Assembly (NCBI RefSeq): GCF_001467625.1
Contig: NZ_LNYB01000018.1
Span: 46,440-110,439, forward strand
Direction: 5' to 3'
DNA length: 64,000 bases
Origin: Legionella feeleii
GTDB taxonomy: Bacteria; Pseudomonadota; Gammaproteobacteria; Legionellales; Legionellaceae
The notes under the pieces were generated by a model. The model was not told the origin of the DNA. It saw nothing but the letters and a program-made list of their open reading frames with translations, and did no database searches. The translations under genes and the position numbers were made by a program. Below, piece after piece: positions 37,393 through 47,656 of the stretch. The number at the start of each line of letters is the position of its first letter. The first letter of the stretch is position 1.

Positions 37393-38811
37393 CTAATTTT
37401 GATTGTAAGTGGCAATAGCTGCTGCAATCACCGCTGCCTTGTGTTGCGGTAGGGATTTATTAGAATAACGTAACCACTCCGGATGCCTGTCAATGAGTGT
37501 AGTCGTCAGCAAACCCCGTTGAAACTCTTCTGACTTAAGCATCTCCAAATAGTACGGGATAGTAGTTTTCACACCAAACAAACGCATCTCCTCCAATGCT
37601 CTGGCTGCTCGACGCAAAACCGAAGGCCAATCAAGACTCCACACAGTGAGCTTCGCGCATAATGAGTCATAATCCGGCGGAATAGTATAACCGGTGTAAA
37701 TAGCACTGTCGGTACGAACGCCTGGCCCACCGGGCGCGTAATAACGAGTAATTCGCCCAAAACTGGGTAGAAAATCATTTTGCGGATCTTCAGCATTAAT
37801 GCGGAATTCAATCGCAAAACCGCGACGCGTAATTTGTTCCTGCGTCATCGGTAATTTTTCTCCGGCAGCAATCAGAATTTGCTGCTGTACCAAGTCAATA
37901 CCGGTTATTTGCTCTGTTACAGGATGTTCCACTTGCAAGCGGGTGTTCATTTCTAAAAAATACATTTGATCGTCTTCACCCAGAATGAATTCTACTGTAC
38001 CTGCATTGGTATATCCTACGGCTGTCGCTGCCCTGACAGCATACTCGTAAAGAATTTCTCGCGTTTTATCATCCAATAAGGGGGAAGGGGCAACTTCCAC
38101 CAATTTCTGATGGCGACGCTGGATGGAACAGTCTCGTTCAAACAAGTGCAGGACTTTGCCGTAGTTATCGGCAAGAATTTGTACCTCAATATGACGTGGA
38201 TTAGAGATAAATTTTTCCATAAAAAGATGAGTATCACCAAACGCTTTTCCAGCCTCTGACTGAACCCTGGCGTATTGGTTGCGAACTTGATTGGCATCAT
38301 GACATAGACGAATACCACGACCGCCCCCCCCAAAAGTAGCTTTAAGCATGACCGGATACCCCAATTGTTCAGCACAGGCTATCGCCTCATCAATTGACGC
38401 TAAATTATCCTCACTTCCCGGAATGACAGGAATATTCGCTTGGATCATTGCCTTTCTGGCAGCTACTTTTGAGCCCATCGTTGCAATAACAGCCGCTGAA
38501 GGTCCAATAAAAACAATCCCTGCTTGCTCACAAGCTGCGGCAAAGTCAGCATTTTCTGATAAAAACCCATAACCGGGATGAATCGCATCACACCCAGCCG
38601 CCTTGGCACATTCTATAATGCGATGACCATTCAAATACGCTTCTAAAGGCTTGGTACTTAAACAATGCGACTGGGAAGCACGCTTGACATATAAGGCATA
38701 CCGATCTGCCTCACTGTGAATGGTAACAGCTGAAATTTTCATTTCCTTGCAAGCCCGCACAATACGAAGGGCGATTTCGCCTCGATTACTTACAAGAATT
38801 TTTTTAAACAT
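37393..38811 (-). CDS. Biotin carboxylase subunit (AccC/PycA type)
   Basis: ATP-grasp enzyme that carboxylates biotin. It begins FKKILVSNRGEIALRIVRACKE; ATP-grasp motif KATFGGGGRGIRLC, EKFISNPRHIEVQI, ERDCSIQRRHQKLVE, and FLEMNTRLQVEHPVTE with catalytic Glu/Arg are all present. At 472 aa it is longer than AccC (about 450) and its C-terminus DRHPEWL resembles the A subunit of two-subunit pyruvate carboxylase. There is no accB, accD or pycB beside it, so accC versus pycA stays open. Start at 38811 (AAGGA at 6-7 nt), rather than ATG 38817, which abuts that site. Confidence 0.88.
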   Translation of the reverse strand: MFKKILVSNRGEIALRIVRACKEMKISAVTIHSEADRYALYVKRASQSHCLSTKPLEAYLNGHRIIECAKAAGCDAIHPGYGFLSENADFAAACEQAGIVFIGPSAAVIATMGSKVAARKAMIQANIPVIPGSEDNLASIDEAIACAEQLGYPVMLKATFGGGGRGIRLCHDANQVRNQYARVQSEAGKAFGDTHLFMEKFISNPRHIEVQILADNYGKVLHLFERDCSIQRRHQKLVEVAPSPLLDDKTREILYEYAVRAATAVGYTNAGTVEFILGEDDQMYFLEMNTRLQVEHPVTEQITGIDLVQQQILIAAGEKLPMTQEQITRRGFAIEFRINAEDPQNDFLPSFGRITRYYAPGGPGVRTDSAIYTGYTIPPDYDSLCAKLTVWSLDWPSVLRRAARALEEMRLFGVKTTIPYYLEMLKSEEFQRGLLTTTLIDRHPEWLRYSNKSLPQHKAAVIAAAIATYNQN

Positions 38812-39141
38812 TTTCATTCCTTGAACAAAAGCGGCCTGTTAACTCATCATAGCAAAGCTTGCCGCAGCTATACTATCTCGGAGGAAAGAATAGACCGCTG
38901 TATGTTTTCCTTTATCTCATTTTTTAATCGTGTATAAAAAATGCCATCACGCCCCCCAGTTCACGATTTGATTAACTTCTTTCCAATTGCCGTGAATTAA
39001 GGTAAGATAGAGTGGTAATTTTTATAACAAACTAACTCGGCCTTGTTCTGAATAATTCGCTTGGCTTAGATGAACCCCTACTACTAACGGCTTAAGTCGT
39101 TTTCTAAGTTAAGCAAGTGTACACCTAACTGAAGGAATGAA
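38812..39141. other. 330-bp intergenic region before lubX
   Basis: Divergent promoter region of the carboxylase (minus) and lubX (plus). AT-rich, no ORF of note. A short inverted pair GCTTAA/TTAAGC (about 39090-39114) lies 28 bp before the lubX ATG, and GAAGGA is its ribosome-binding site. No convincing PmrA or CpxR site in the lubX orientation was found. Confidence 0.5.
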
Positions 39142-39894
39142 ATGGCTTCAAACTCACCCTTATCAGTATTTTTTAGTAGTGCTCTTCCGCAATTGATAAA
39201 GAATTATCTTGAGCAAGCCCGGCATGCAGCATTGACTGCTCATCCTGCCTCAGCGCCTCAACCATTGATTTGCCCGATCAGCCTGCAATTAATGACCGAG
39301 CCGGTGTATACCCCAAGTGGCTTTGTTTATGACAAAAAAAATATTTTAAAAGCATTAGCAACGAATCCAACAGATCCACAGAATAGAGAGCCCTTAAAGC
39401 CATCCAACTTGAAGCCACTCCCTGAATTGTTGGACCATATAAGACTCTTTACTGAAAGACAAACAAGTTATTCAGAAACAAAGAAACAATTGATCAGACA
39501 GGCAAGTGATTTGGCTTATGCAAACCCGCTCAGTGCAAATCCGGCTCTCTTTTTATGTCCTATTAGTAAAAAACGAATCAAAGAACCGGTCATTACTGCT
39601 GCGGGAAAAATTTATGACAAGCAAGCACTGAAACAGTATTTGCAAGAAACGGGAAATCTCGATGAGGCAGGATGTAGGCTAACTATGGCAGACGTCGTTG
39701 ATTTTCCGGAATTCCAAGAAAAAATGAACCGACATGCGTTTTATTTAACGCAAGCGTCAGAGACTGCCATAGATGCGAGCGAGGTGATCAGTGTTAACCA
39801 CACTAACTGCGTCTATGGATTTTTTAATACTTTGATAAATAATATTTTTTCGGGTACAAAACATGAAGATAACAGCAAAGGGTTAGTCTTCTAA
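39142..39894 (+). CDS. lubX: LubX-like double U-box E3 ubiquitin ligase effector
   Basis: 250 residues with two U-boxes: U-box 1 about 42-105 (ICPISLQLMTEPVYTPSGFVYD, then NREPL) and U-box 2 about 137-195 (LCPISKKRIKEPVITAAGKIYD). L. pneumophila LubX has this architecture and size (246 aa); there U-box 1 recruits host E2 enzymes and U-box 2 binds substrates including the effector SidH. Here U-box 1 keeps the RxPL-type loop that contacts E2, while U-box 2 has AGCRLTMADV in its place, matching that division of labour. It is translocated by Dot/Icm in L. pneumophila; the C-terminal tail (about 215-250) would carry the signal. The SidH-like gene starts 84 bp downstream. Eukaryote-like fold, so ultimately acquired. 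Confidence 0.87.
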   Translation: MASNSPLSVFFSSALPQLIKNYLEQARHAALTAHPASAPQPLICPISLQLMTEPVYTPSGFVYDKKNILKALATNPTDPQNREPLKPSNLKPLPELLDHIRLFTERQTSYSETKKQLIRQASDLAYANPLSANPALFLCPISKKRIKEPVITAAGKIYDKQALKQYLQETGNLDEAGCRLTMADVVDFPEFQEKMNRHAFYLTQASETAIDASEVISVNHTNCVYGFFNTLINNIFSGTKHEDNSKGLVF

Positions 39895-39905
39895 TGCTTC
39901 TACAG

Positions 39906-39938
39906 CATAAGATAACCTTAATCTAAATGATTTATACT
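39906..39938 (+). promoter_or_regulatory. Candidate PmrA-like box and -10 for sidH
   Basis: CATAAGATA-AC-CTTAATCTA (39906-39925) is a tandem 9+9 with an 11-bp period, resembling the Legionella PmrA direct repeat (CTTAATATT twice); TATACT (39933-39938) could be the -10, about 40 bp before the sidH ATG. Fifteen bases (TAAGATAACCTTAAT) recur at 52136-52150. Consensus is from memory and the fit is partial. Confidence 0.45.
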
Positions 39939-39978
39939 CGCGTGATAAACTATTTCCATAAAGTGACTGGATTGAAAA

Positions 39979-42900
39979 ATGCCTCTAAAAACTGAAAAGC
40001 AACCAACGACTCAAAAAACTCCTGGAACATTGGAAACCTATCTTGGCTATGCCGGTACAACCTATGAGTGGACAGCGCGAAGAAAACACGAATGGTTAAT
40101 TCTATGGCTCAGGGAAGATTTGAAAATAGCAGACACCTGCGAAATGGTGCGTACAAATATTGAGACGCTGATCCATAATGAAGATTATTTTTCGCCAGAA
40201 TTAAGAGCCTATTTTAATAAAGATGAAAAAGGGGATTACAAGCTCTCTCCAACTGATCCCTCTCAAGTAGCTGTCCTGAAGAAATTAATCAATGCCCTGG
40301 CACATGCTGAAGTCGGTTTACGCGCTATTGAACAGATTGATCTTCATAAAGATCGCTATCAACTTGGTATTGATATCGAACTGGTTCGAGCAACCCGAAC
40401 AACTGTTAACGAAATCTACACTACTTTGCAATTAATTAATCATACCAGCCCTGATGTGCAAAATATCGTCGGGCCACAAATAAGTGCCTTATTACCACGA
40501 GTAGCCCTGGTCGCTGACAAATTAAAAGAATTTACCGTTAAAAAAGTGGAAGAGTTTGTTCCTGAAAATGCAAGAAAAATGCTGTCGTCTTCAGCAAATT
40601 CGCAAACCAGGGGAGCCGTTTTAGCAACCGCTGTAGAAATGCTACCTGCCAATCCCCGCTCGGATAAAGAAAGTATAGAGAGCTTATCTAGCCTGATTTA
40701 TGCCCTGCCCAATTATTTTGAACGCTTGCAAAGTAAACTACTACCCGATACCCAGCTTAAAGCGGTTACCAGCACAGAGGCTTATCAAGCTTTCATGATA
40801 GAGCGCGCTAATGCTGCAAAAAGAGATCTTGAAAGTCTTGCCAATAACAGTGGTGTTCTCTCTTTACTTCCAAGCTATCTTTCTATAGCAAAGAAATTAA
40901 TTGCCTACAGTTCAGATTTACTAAATACCGGCGCACCTCTCACAAAGACAGCCTATGAAGAAGCCGTAAAAAAATTGCATGAAATCAAGCATGAAATTTT
41001 TCCAGCATTAATCGCTGAATTAGAGCAAGCTGAAGAGAATTTGGGATTAAAAACTGGCGTATTAACTGAGCCGGCAATCAAACAAATGAATGAGTACTAC
41101 ACTCAACTGGCTACTCAAGTTGAGAGTATTGCTGCTGCAGCAGGCATTATTGATACAACTGCTTCTCATCTAGACGCCTGGTATGGACGATTTGTGCGAA
41201 ACGCAATTGGCGATACCAACACCTTGGCCGTCGGTCAAAAACTTGAACCAATCCTCCATCTAACGGTTATGATGGACGATACCTTTATTGCGGCGAGAGA
41301 AGCACACCAGCTCACACGATTAAACCAAGCGAGTGTTGAGGAAGAATCCTCTAGAATGCAATTAGCTGCTGCACGTGCCTTTTTTGAGAAAATTGGAAGC
41401 TACTCTACTTGGCTTAACTCCGATTTGGGAAAAATTAGCCCTGTTGAGAAGAAAATACTAGCGGCGGAATACAAGAAATTTCAATCTCATTTCGCAGCCC
41501 ATTACCCAGAGATGGATCAACTAATCATCCACGCACTTAACAATAGCTCTTCCCGAAGCATGCTAAGTAGTGCCTACCAGGGACTTTGGCCTTCTACCAA
41601 TCATTTTAGCAGTATTATGGCGTGCAAAGAGGCTGTTATAAATAATATTCAACAGGCAATCGGGCAAGCTGCTTTCAAAAAATCTTTCGTTGAAAAAACA
41701 ATCAGTCACGCGGATACCACGACTTATACCGCTCAGGCAAAACAAACTCAGTTAAATGTTAATATTGAGCCTTTTGAGGTAGCGGTAGTCCCTGTGAACG
41801 ATCCCGTTCCCACTGAAAGAGGCAGGCGCCTGGAGGATGAGGCATTAGTAGCTTTCCAGAATGGCTCTCCCCATAAGAAAACCACGCACTTGGCTAATCA
41901 AATTAGTCAGCTTCAGGCAGCCCAAAAAGCATTAACTGATTTTTTCACATTGATTGAAACTCAAATAGAGCCAACTATCGCCTTTCACGAATTAGACGAT
42001 ACTCAAAAAGAAAAATTGCATAAAGCTTATAAACAAATCCAGCCCTATGTACTGGCTGCCGCTGCTAGCCATCCCGAGTATAACTTTGCTGAGTTGAATG
42101 CTCGTTTAGTTACCAGTTTAACCAGTAGTGAAGTACCAGAAGAGCCACTGCAAGCCAACGATGAAGGTTTTGCGCCCATGAAACGTGATATTAGCGCTAC
42201 CTTGATACGTTTAGAAAATGAGGCCCTTGAAGCTTTCCCGCCAACCTACTATCGTGAACAAGCTATACGTTTTGCGGATCAAACGAGTCAGCTTGAGATA
42301 GCACAAAAAGCGTTAAACGACTTCTTCGATGAAGTTGCTAATAAAATTGCCCCAACCAGCAATTTTCATGAGTTAAGCGATACTCAAAAAGAAACATTGC
42401 GTAAAGCTTATAAACAAATCCAGCCCCATGTGCTCGCAGCAGCTGCCAGTCATCCTGAGTATAACTTTGCCGAGTTAAATGCCCGCCTGGTCACGAGCTT
42501 AACCAGCCGTGAAGTGCCACAAACACCACTTAAAGCCAATGATGAAAGTCTGGCTTTTATGAAACGCAACATCGGCACCACCTTGGTAGATTTAATTAAA
42601 AACTCACAAAGAGATAAAAAATATTATTTAGACAAGGAAGCAGCATATACACAGGAACAACCCCTGGTTGCCAAAGGTAAGGAAGCAGAGAAAAGCTCTT
42701 TGTTTGGTCAATTGGCTGAATTAAAATTATCGAAAGATGTTGATAAATTTTTAAACGAAAAACTGGTACCCTACCTGAAAGAAAATCTTTCACCTGAAAT
42801 TTGGCATCAACTATCTTTCGACGGGAAAACCATCAATAGCCGCCAACTGCCGTTCAAGGGTTTCCATCAGGATAGCCAGGAAGTAATCCTGTACAAGAAA

Positions 42901-45900
42901 TTAATAAACGCTGTCTACCATTTAAAAAGCAGTTTGGCAGGATTGGAAAATTTACAGGGCGCACCAAATTCTTTTCGGCAGCGCGCTTACTTTGTGTACA
43001 ACGCATTTAATGCGTTAGTCATGGATGTAGTTGGCCTTAAGAGCAATCTGTCAGCTGTAGCTGGTAATCCTCAGTTACACGCATTGGTTCAAGAAAATCT
43101 TGCTCTTTTACAACCACTGTATGCACTACCAATTATTGGTGATAGTTTAAGAAGAACAACCGGTGAATCAAGCCCAACTACTGAGCAAATCCCTGTGGAT
43201 ATTGTTGCTTTGTGGGAAAACGAGCAAGATTTGGTTGCTGCTAATATCGATCCATTAAGCAGGGCAAAAACACCAGCCTACCTCAAACTTTTTGGTGCTG
43301 AAGAAAAATTATATTTGATTGACAATCTTTATGAAGCGCTGGAAGAAGCAATTAACGATCAGCCCTCTCTATTAGCCGTAAAAACGGATATAGAAGACAT
43401 ATATCAGGCCCTTTATCCTCACCTGGCAAGCACAAAGCTGGCTTCAGAATTTGCTATGGACTACATAAGCAAACTCACTACTGAGGAGACTTTAACTGCA
43501 GCCGTAGAAAGGTTGCGTGAGGTCCAGCAACTCGTCGACCATCATTATGTGTATGGCGATTTTGGTATGTTAAACAGAAATGAAGATGAGGACGTCGACT
43601 TTTTTAAACAGACCGATAATAGGGAGCAATTTGCTTTTTATTATAAACGAGTTCAGCCTTATCTGGCCAAAATTGATACCCGTTATACGCCATCCTTTAT
43701 TGATGGTTTAAAAACTGCGAACGACTATGCCACTGCATGCAAAGCCATTGTTGCTCTGCAAGACAAACTCGAAAGAATAGCTAATGCTGAACGTCAACCT
43801 GGGCCTCTAGCGAGAGAAAGCGAGTCGTCACGTGCAGCAGCTAAGGCGCAACAAAGGTTAATTGTAGCTACTCTCGCAGCGCAAGATGAGACTTATCAAG
43901 CACTTACAGGCCATGTCATACCCAATAAAGACTTTGAGCTTGCTTATAAACAATTTCAACAAGTCATTGCTGACGCTTATAAAGAGCGGAATATGAGGGT
44001 CAATACAATAGGCCCTCGTCCGCAAGATGCGTTAGTTGCTGCAAAATACGATTTGGAAGCCGCCTATAAAAAAATGCTCCCTTATCTGAAAGCAAGCAGC
44101 TTAGCCGGGGAATTCCCTGAAGATTTTAGCGAGCTAGATTCTGCGGAAGAGTTAAGTACGCTGGTAGCAAAGGTACATGCCGCTGCAAGTATTGTTAATT
44201 ACCGCTCCTCATTAGTTTATGAAGCGCTTGGTGCAATGGCGCTAGAAATGCAAAAGTATCCTGATGAAGAGGATTATTTCACCCCTCTTGTCAATCGACC
44301 GCTTTTTACTAGCCAATATACCAAGATTCAACCTTTCCTGGCTCAAATCGATGCGAAGTATACTGTCAATTTTGCTGAGTCACTGGAATCACCAGAGGAT
44401 TATGTCGCAGCTTTCCATGAAATTCTCGCATTGAAAGATCAAGTGGAGTCTTTGCTGCATGAAGAGGCAGAACGCGTTCTAAATGAGAAAGTGGAGTCTT
44501 TACTGGCAGGACCAGCTATCCCTCCTGTTGCGCAAAAACCAGTTCAACAGCATTTTCATTTAGCTATCAACCCTGAGGATACAGCACTGCTCAGGAGTAA
44601 ATTGGAAAAAATTTCTGAGATATTAGGTCAGAAAAAAGCACCTGAAACTGCACAGACTACAAAACAGTTAGAGGAACAAAGAAATGCTAAAGAGCAAGAA
44701 CTCGCTGCAGTACAAATAAAAATTAAGGCTTTTGTTGATTCGCTTAATCAACCAAACGCTGCAAGTGTTGATAGCACTGTGCTTCAGGGATTGCTGGATA
44801 CACGCAGACAACTAACCACAGAACTTGCAACCATTGCAGAAAGACAAAAAGCAATACCTGGTAATGCAACAAAAGAAGTCGATACCAAAGCAAAAGCTTT
44901 CCTGGAAGCATTAAGCAGCCTACCTCTTTCCCGAGATTCATTGATTGTGCTGACAGCAACCATTGCCGTCATAGAAGCACAAATGGCAAGAGTTGGTGTA
45001 GATGACCGTGACCAGGTCATGGCTTCTCTAGAAAAAGTACGTAAAGATTTTACTGCTGACTTAAAGACCGCTGTTGCGGAATTGGAAACAACACAAGGCC
45101 TGACAGCAGGTAGCCTGAGTGACTCCTTTACAGCAATAAACGTACAATTTAGTGGGTATTATGATGCTGTAGTTACGAGTGTCTACCCCACCTCCTATTT
45201 GCAATTGGTATCAGAACGGCTCTATGAAATTTCCGATCACCTGCAAAAATACAAAAATCCCGCCCATGCGGCCCAAACACCAGAAGAACGGCAGGCAAAA
45301 GCCAAAGTTTTCGCCAGGCAGCTAGACGGTTTGGCCTACTATGACCCTCGCACCGCAAAGAAAGCGTTGCAAATTATTAATGAGTTGCAAGCCGAAATAG
45401 CCGGTATCGGTAAAACCAGCCGTACAATAATCATGGCCAAACTCAATACAATTCGCTCTGAATTAGGCGCTGATTTGCTTGCTGCTGCCGATAATGCTGA
45501 ATTCCGTTTGGGCCTAAAACCCAATACACTGGCTAAATCCATTAGCGATAAGTTCGAAGCATTTTACGAGGGCTTTATTACCAGTTTCGCCGAGGTAAGT
45601 GATCAGGCCGGTTTATCCTTATTAACTGATACCTCAGGAACAGCTAAACGCCTGGCCAGAGAAGAACAGCGGTTGAACGCCATAAAGGCCGACACGCAAG
45701 GTGCAGCTCAAGTTCAGGCAGCTATTTTTGGCATGCCCCATAGGGATGCGGACCGGATTAACTACCTTTTTGCAACACTTGCTAATGACGTCCTCAAGGC
45801 TCAAGCGACTGATTCAGAAACCCCCTTGTTGGATATCAAGGCCAGATTGCTGGAACATTACCAAAAACTGCGCCCCTATCTGCTTGAAAACAGTGAATTA

Positions 45901-47373
45901 GCTGAGGAATTTGGTGAGTCATACCTTTCTTCTCTAACTACTGAAGAAGAGTTAACTGAAGCCATTGAAAATTTACAAGGTACACAAGGTCTCGTTAATT
46001 CTCACCCAGGCACCTATGACAAGCTTGAACAAATGTATTGGGATATCGATTGGGAAGAGGACACCATTTTTGAAGATAATGAGGCAGGGAAGAAAAACCG
46101 TGAAAAATTCCTGCGCCTTTTCGCAGAATTACAGCCTTATCTTGTGCAAATTTCCAGTACCTATTGGCCCTCTTCGTTCGTAAGAGAGTTGCGCACGGGT
46201 AAAGATTTTCAGGCAGCCTTAGATGGGATTGTTGGTAGGAAAGGCCAGGATGGGGTTGTTGGTATGAAAGGCCAACTGGAAGAGTTGGTGGAAGGTTTGA
46301 AAAATGCGCATGCCTTGAAACAGGGAATCGCTGAAGAGCGCGTCAAACACTTTACTGCCAAGTTAGCTGAAGAGAAAAAGGCTGCTGCAGAGAAAGTTGA
46401 AAAATTCAAGAGCGATACCTTTGACAATTACCTCCATGCTGAAGTACTCAGTCAATTTGAAGAGTTAGGCCCTTATGCCAGCTTATTTTTAAAGCTCATT
46501 GAGCCTGACTTTGAGAAGGAAAAAGCCAAGCTTCTCGAAGACATTACAATGGACAAGGACATACCGAAAGCCATTGCTGAAAAGATTGAAGCCCTCTTAC
46601 CTGAGATTGTACTTCTGCATACTGCGGGCAAAGAGGCCTATGCTGCCCTGCATAACTCCCTGCAGCAACTCAATGGCCTCATCGCTAAGGAAAACGCTTA
46701 TCCTAAGCCGATCGAGAATCCCCTCCGAGCAGAAAAACTGGCTTGGATGGAAGCATTTCAATCAGAATTGATGAAGACAGAGCAATATGGAACTGTTGAA
46801 GCGGTAACTGGCATTCAGAATGAGCTTCAAGAATTCCTGGATGAGTGCAATGATTACGATATAGCAATCAAAACTTATGAAACACTCATGCAGATGAACG
46901 CTTATATCGAGCATCAGGAAGACGATAAAACACCTGACACCCAGGCAAAAATTGATGAAATTGGACGTATGCAACACATGTTGTCTAACGACGATCTTGC
47001 TCACCTTACTCCAGCAAGACGCCTGACAGAAGTGAAAGCGCATTTGAAAAACAGTAATTGTGAAACGGTCTTGACCAAAAACTCTGACGGGATTCTGATG
47101 CAACTCGTTAATACGCTACGTGCCTTCTTGTTTGGCTGGAAGAGTCCCGAGCAAACGATGTTTGACTCCTTTACAGCGACACTGTCCACCATGAAAGAAA
47201 CGCATCCAAGGCCTGCTTTTTCTGTGGAAGCCAGTGTTGTAGTTAATGAGGAATCTTCTTCTCTACCAGAGGAAAACACGCTGGTAGTCGTTGGAGGTGA
47301 ACCAGCAGTCGGGCTGCTTGAAGATGACGTCGAGGATCAGCATGGGCACCCCGTACCAATAATTACGTTCTGA
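39979..47373 (+). CDS. sidH: SidH-like giant Dot/Icm effector
   Basis: 2464 residues, almost wholly alpha-helical and charged, without signal peptide or membrane spans. L. pneumophila SidH (about 2225 aa) is encoded directly downstream of lubX and is degraded through LubX; position, size and character match. I see three internal repeat types: A, 127-residue tandem copies at about 618-744 and 745-870 sharing ASHPEYNFAELNARLVTSLT, plus a degenerate copy near 450-530; B, about 130-155 residues at 1135-1265, 1355-1494 and 1951-2106, each with a PYL...EF......T.EEL...V pattern and a later QPYL.QI...Y; C, about 90 residues at 1640-1735 and 1785-1873, with a trace at 335-379 (LGLKxGxL...YY). The Glu-rich stretch before the end (VNEESSSLPEEN) fits a Dot/Icm signal. 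SidH has no settled biochemical activity; L. pneumophila paralogues SdhA/SdhB are related. Confidence 0.8.
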   Translation: MPLKTEKQPTTQKTPGTLETYLGYAGTTYEWTARRKHEWLILWLREDLKIADTCEMVRTNIETLIHNEDYFSPELRAYFNKDEKGDYKLSPTDPSQVAVLKKLINALAHAEVGLRAIEQIDLHKDRYQLGIDIELVRATRTTVNEIYTTLQLINHTSPDVQNIVGPQISALLPRVALVADKLKEFTVKKVEEFVPENARKMLSSSANSQTRGAVLATAVEMLPANPRSDKESIESLSSLIYALPNYFERLQSKLLPDTQLKAVTSTEAYQAFMIERANAAKRDLESLANNSGVLSLLPSYLSIAKKLIAYSSDLLNTGAPLTKTAYEEAVKKLHEIKHEIFPALIAELEQAEENLGLKTGVLTEPAIKQMNEYYTQLATQVESIAAAAGIIDTTASHLDAWYGRFVRNAIGDTNTLAVGQKLEPILHLTVMMDDTFIAAREAHQLTRLNQASVEEESSRMQLAAARAFFEKIGSYSTWLNSDLGKISPVEKKILAAEYKKFQSHFAAHYPEMDQLIIHALNNSSSRSMLSSAYQGLWPSTNHFSSIMACKEAVINNIQQAIGQAAFKKSFVEKTISHADTTTYTAQAKQTQLNVNIEPFEVAVVPVNDPVPTERGRRLEDEALVAFQNGSPHKKTTHLANQISQLQAAQKALTDFFTLIETQIEPTIAFHELDDTQKEKLHKAYKQIQPYVLAAAASHPEYNFAELNARLVTSLTSSEVPEEPLQANDEGFAPMKRDISATLIRLENEALEAFPPTYYREQAIRFADQTSQLEIAQKALNDFFDEVANKIAPTSNFHELSDTQKETLRKAYKQIQPHVLAAAASHPEYNFAELNARLVTSLTSREVPQTPLKANDESLAFMKRNIGTTLVDLIKNSQRDKKYYLDKEAAYTQEQPLVAKGKEAEKSSLFGQLAELKLSKDVDKFLNEKLVPYLKENLSPEIWHQLSFDGKTINSRQLPFKGFHQDSQEVILYKKLINAVYHLKSSLAGLENLQGAPNSFRQRAYFVYNAFNALVMDVVGLKSNLSAVAGNPQLHALVQENLALLQPLYALPIIGDSLRRTTGESSPTTEQIPVDIVALWENEQDLVAANIDPLSRAKTPAYLKLFGAEEKLYLIDNLYEALEEAINDQPSLLAVKTDIEDIYQALYPHLASTKLASEFAMDYISKLTTEETLTAAVERLREVQQLVDHHYVYGDFGMLNRNEDEDVDFFKQTDNREQFAFYYKRVQPYLAKIDTRYTPSFIDGLKTANDYATACKAIVALQDKLERIANAERQPGPLARESESSRAAAKAQQRLIVATLAAQDETYQALTGHVIPNKDFELAYKQFQQVIADAYKERNMRVNTIGPRPQDALVAAKYDLEAAYKKMLPYLKASSLAGEFPEDFSELDSAEELSTLVAKVHAAASIVNYRSSLVYEALGAMALEMQKYPDEEDYFTPLVNRPLFTSQYTKIQPFLAQIDAKYTVNFAESLESPEDYVAAFHEILALKDQVESLLHEEAERVLNEKVESLLAGPAIPPVAQKPVQQHFHLAINPEDTALLRSKLEKISEILGQKKAPETAQTTKQLEEQRNAKEQELAAVQIKIKAFVDSLNQPNAASVDSTVLQGLLDTRRQLTTELATIAERQKAIPGNATKEVDTKAKAFLEALSSLPLSRDSLIVLTATIAVIEAQMARVGVDDRDQVMASLEKVRKDFTADLKTAVAELETTQGLTAGSLSDSFTAINVQFSGYYDAVVTSVYPTSYLQLVSERLYEISDHLQKYKNPAHAAQTPEERQAKAKVFARQLDGLAYYDPRTAKKALQIINELQAEIAGIGKTSRTIIMAKLNTIRSELGADLLAAADNAEFRLGLKPNTLAKSISDKFEAFYEGFITSFAEVSDQAGLSLLTDTSGTAKRLAREEQRLNAIKADTQGAAQVQAAIFGMPHRDADRINYLFATLANDVLKAQATDSETPLLDIKARLLEHYQKLRPYLLENSELAEEFGESYLSSLTTEEELTEAIENLQGTQGLVNSHPGTYDKLEQMYWDIDWEEDTIFEDNEAGKKNREKFLRLFAELQPYLVQISSTYWPSSFVRELRTGKDFQAALDGIVGRKGQDGVVGMKGQLEELVEGLKNAHALKQGIAEERVKHFTAKLAEEKKAAAEKVEKFKSDTFDNYLHAEVLSQFEELGPYASLFLKLIEPDFEKEKAKLLEDITMDKDIPKAIAEKIEALLPEIVLLHTAGKEAYAALHNSLQQLNGLIAKENAYPKPIENPLRAEKLAWMEAFQSELMKTEQYGTVEAVTGIQNELQEFLDECNDYDIAIKTYETLMQMNAYIEHQEDDKTPDTQAKIDEIGRMQHMLSNDDLAHLTPARRLTEVKAHLKNSNCETVLTKNSDGILMQLVNTLRAFLFGWKSPEQTMFDSFTATLSTMKETHPRPAFSVEASVVVNEESSSLPEENTLVVVGGEPAVGLLEDDVEDQHGHPVPIITF

Positions 47374-47389
47374 AAATAACCCGCCCGTT

Positions 47390-47427
47390 TTTCTTGCTGT
47401 TCCCCCTTTGCAGGGAACAGCAAGAAA
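47390..47427 (+). terminator. Strong hairpin after sidH
   Basis: A perfect 15-bp stem TTTCTTGCTGTTCCC (47390-47404) with GGGAACAGCAAGAAA (47413-47427), loop CCTTTGCA, 17 bp after the sidH stop. No T-run follows on the plus strand. It probably ends or protects the sidH message. The rest of the 283-bp gap has nothing recognisable. Confidence 0.75.
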
Positions 47428-47656
47428 CCATTCTATGTGACGCTGTTAAAAACTTATTACTATTAGATTTCCTGCCTCCAGCTAAACCATCCCCTTAAAC
47501 GCTATCTACTGCAAAAGGCTTTATACATTGCAAATCCCCCCCTGAATCCCTATTTATCAATTGATTAATACTATAATTAGCTATATACGATTGGTATCAA
47601 GAAGCAGAAACATCGGTCAAACAGATAAAATTTGACGATTGGAGGCTGGTTGATTG

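Noticed and set aside
37393..38811. Assigning this gene firmly as accC
   Set aside because: No accB beside it, and its length and C-terminus fit pyruvate carboxylase subunit A as well; left unnamed.
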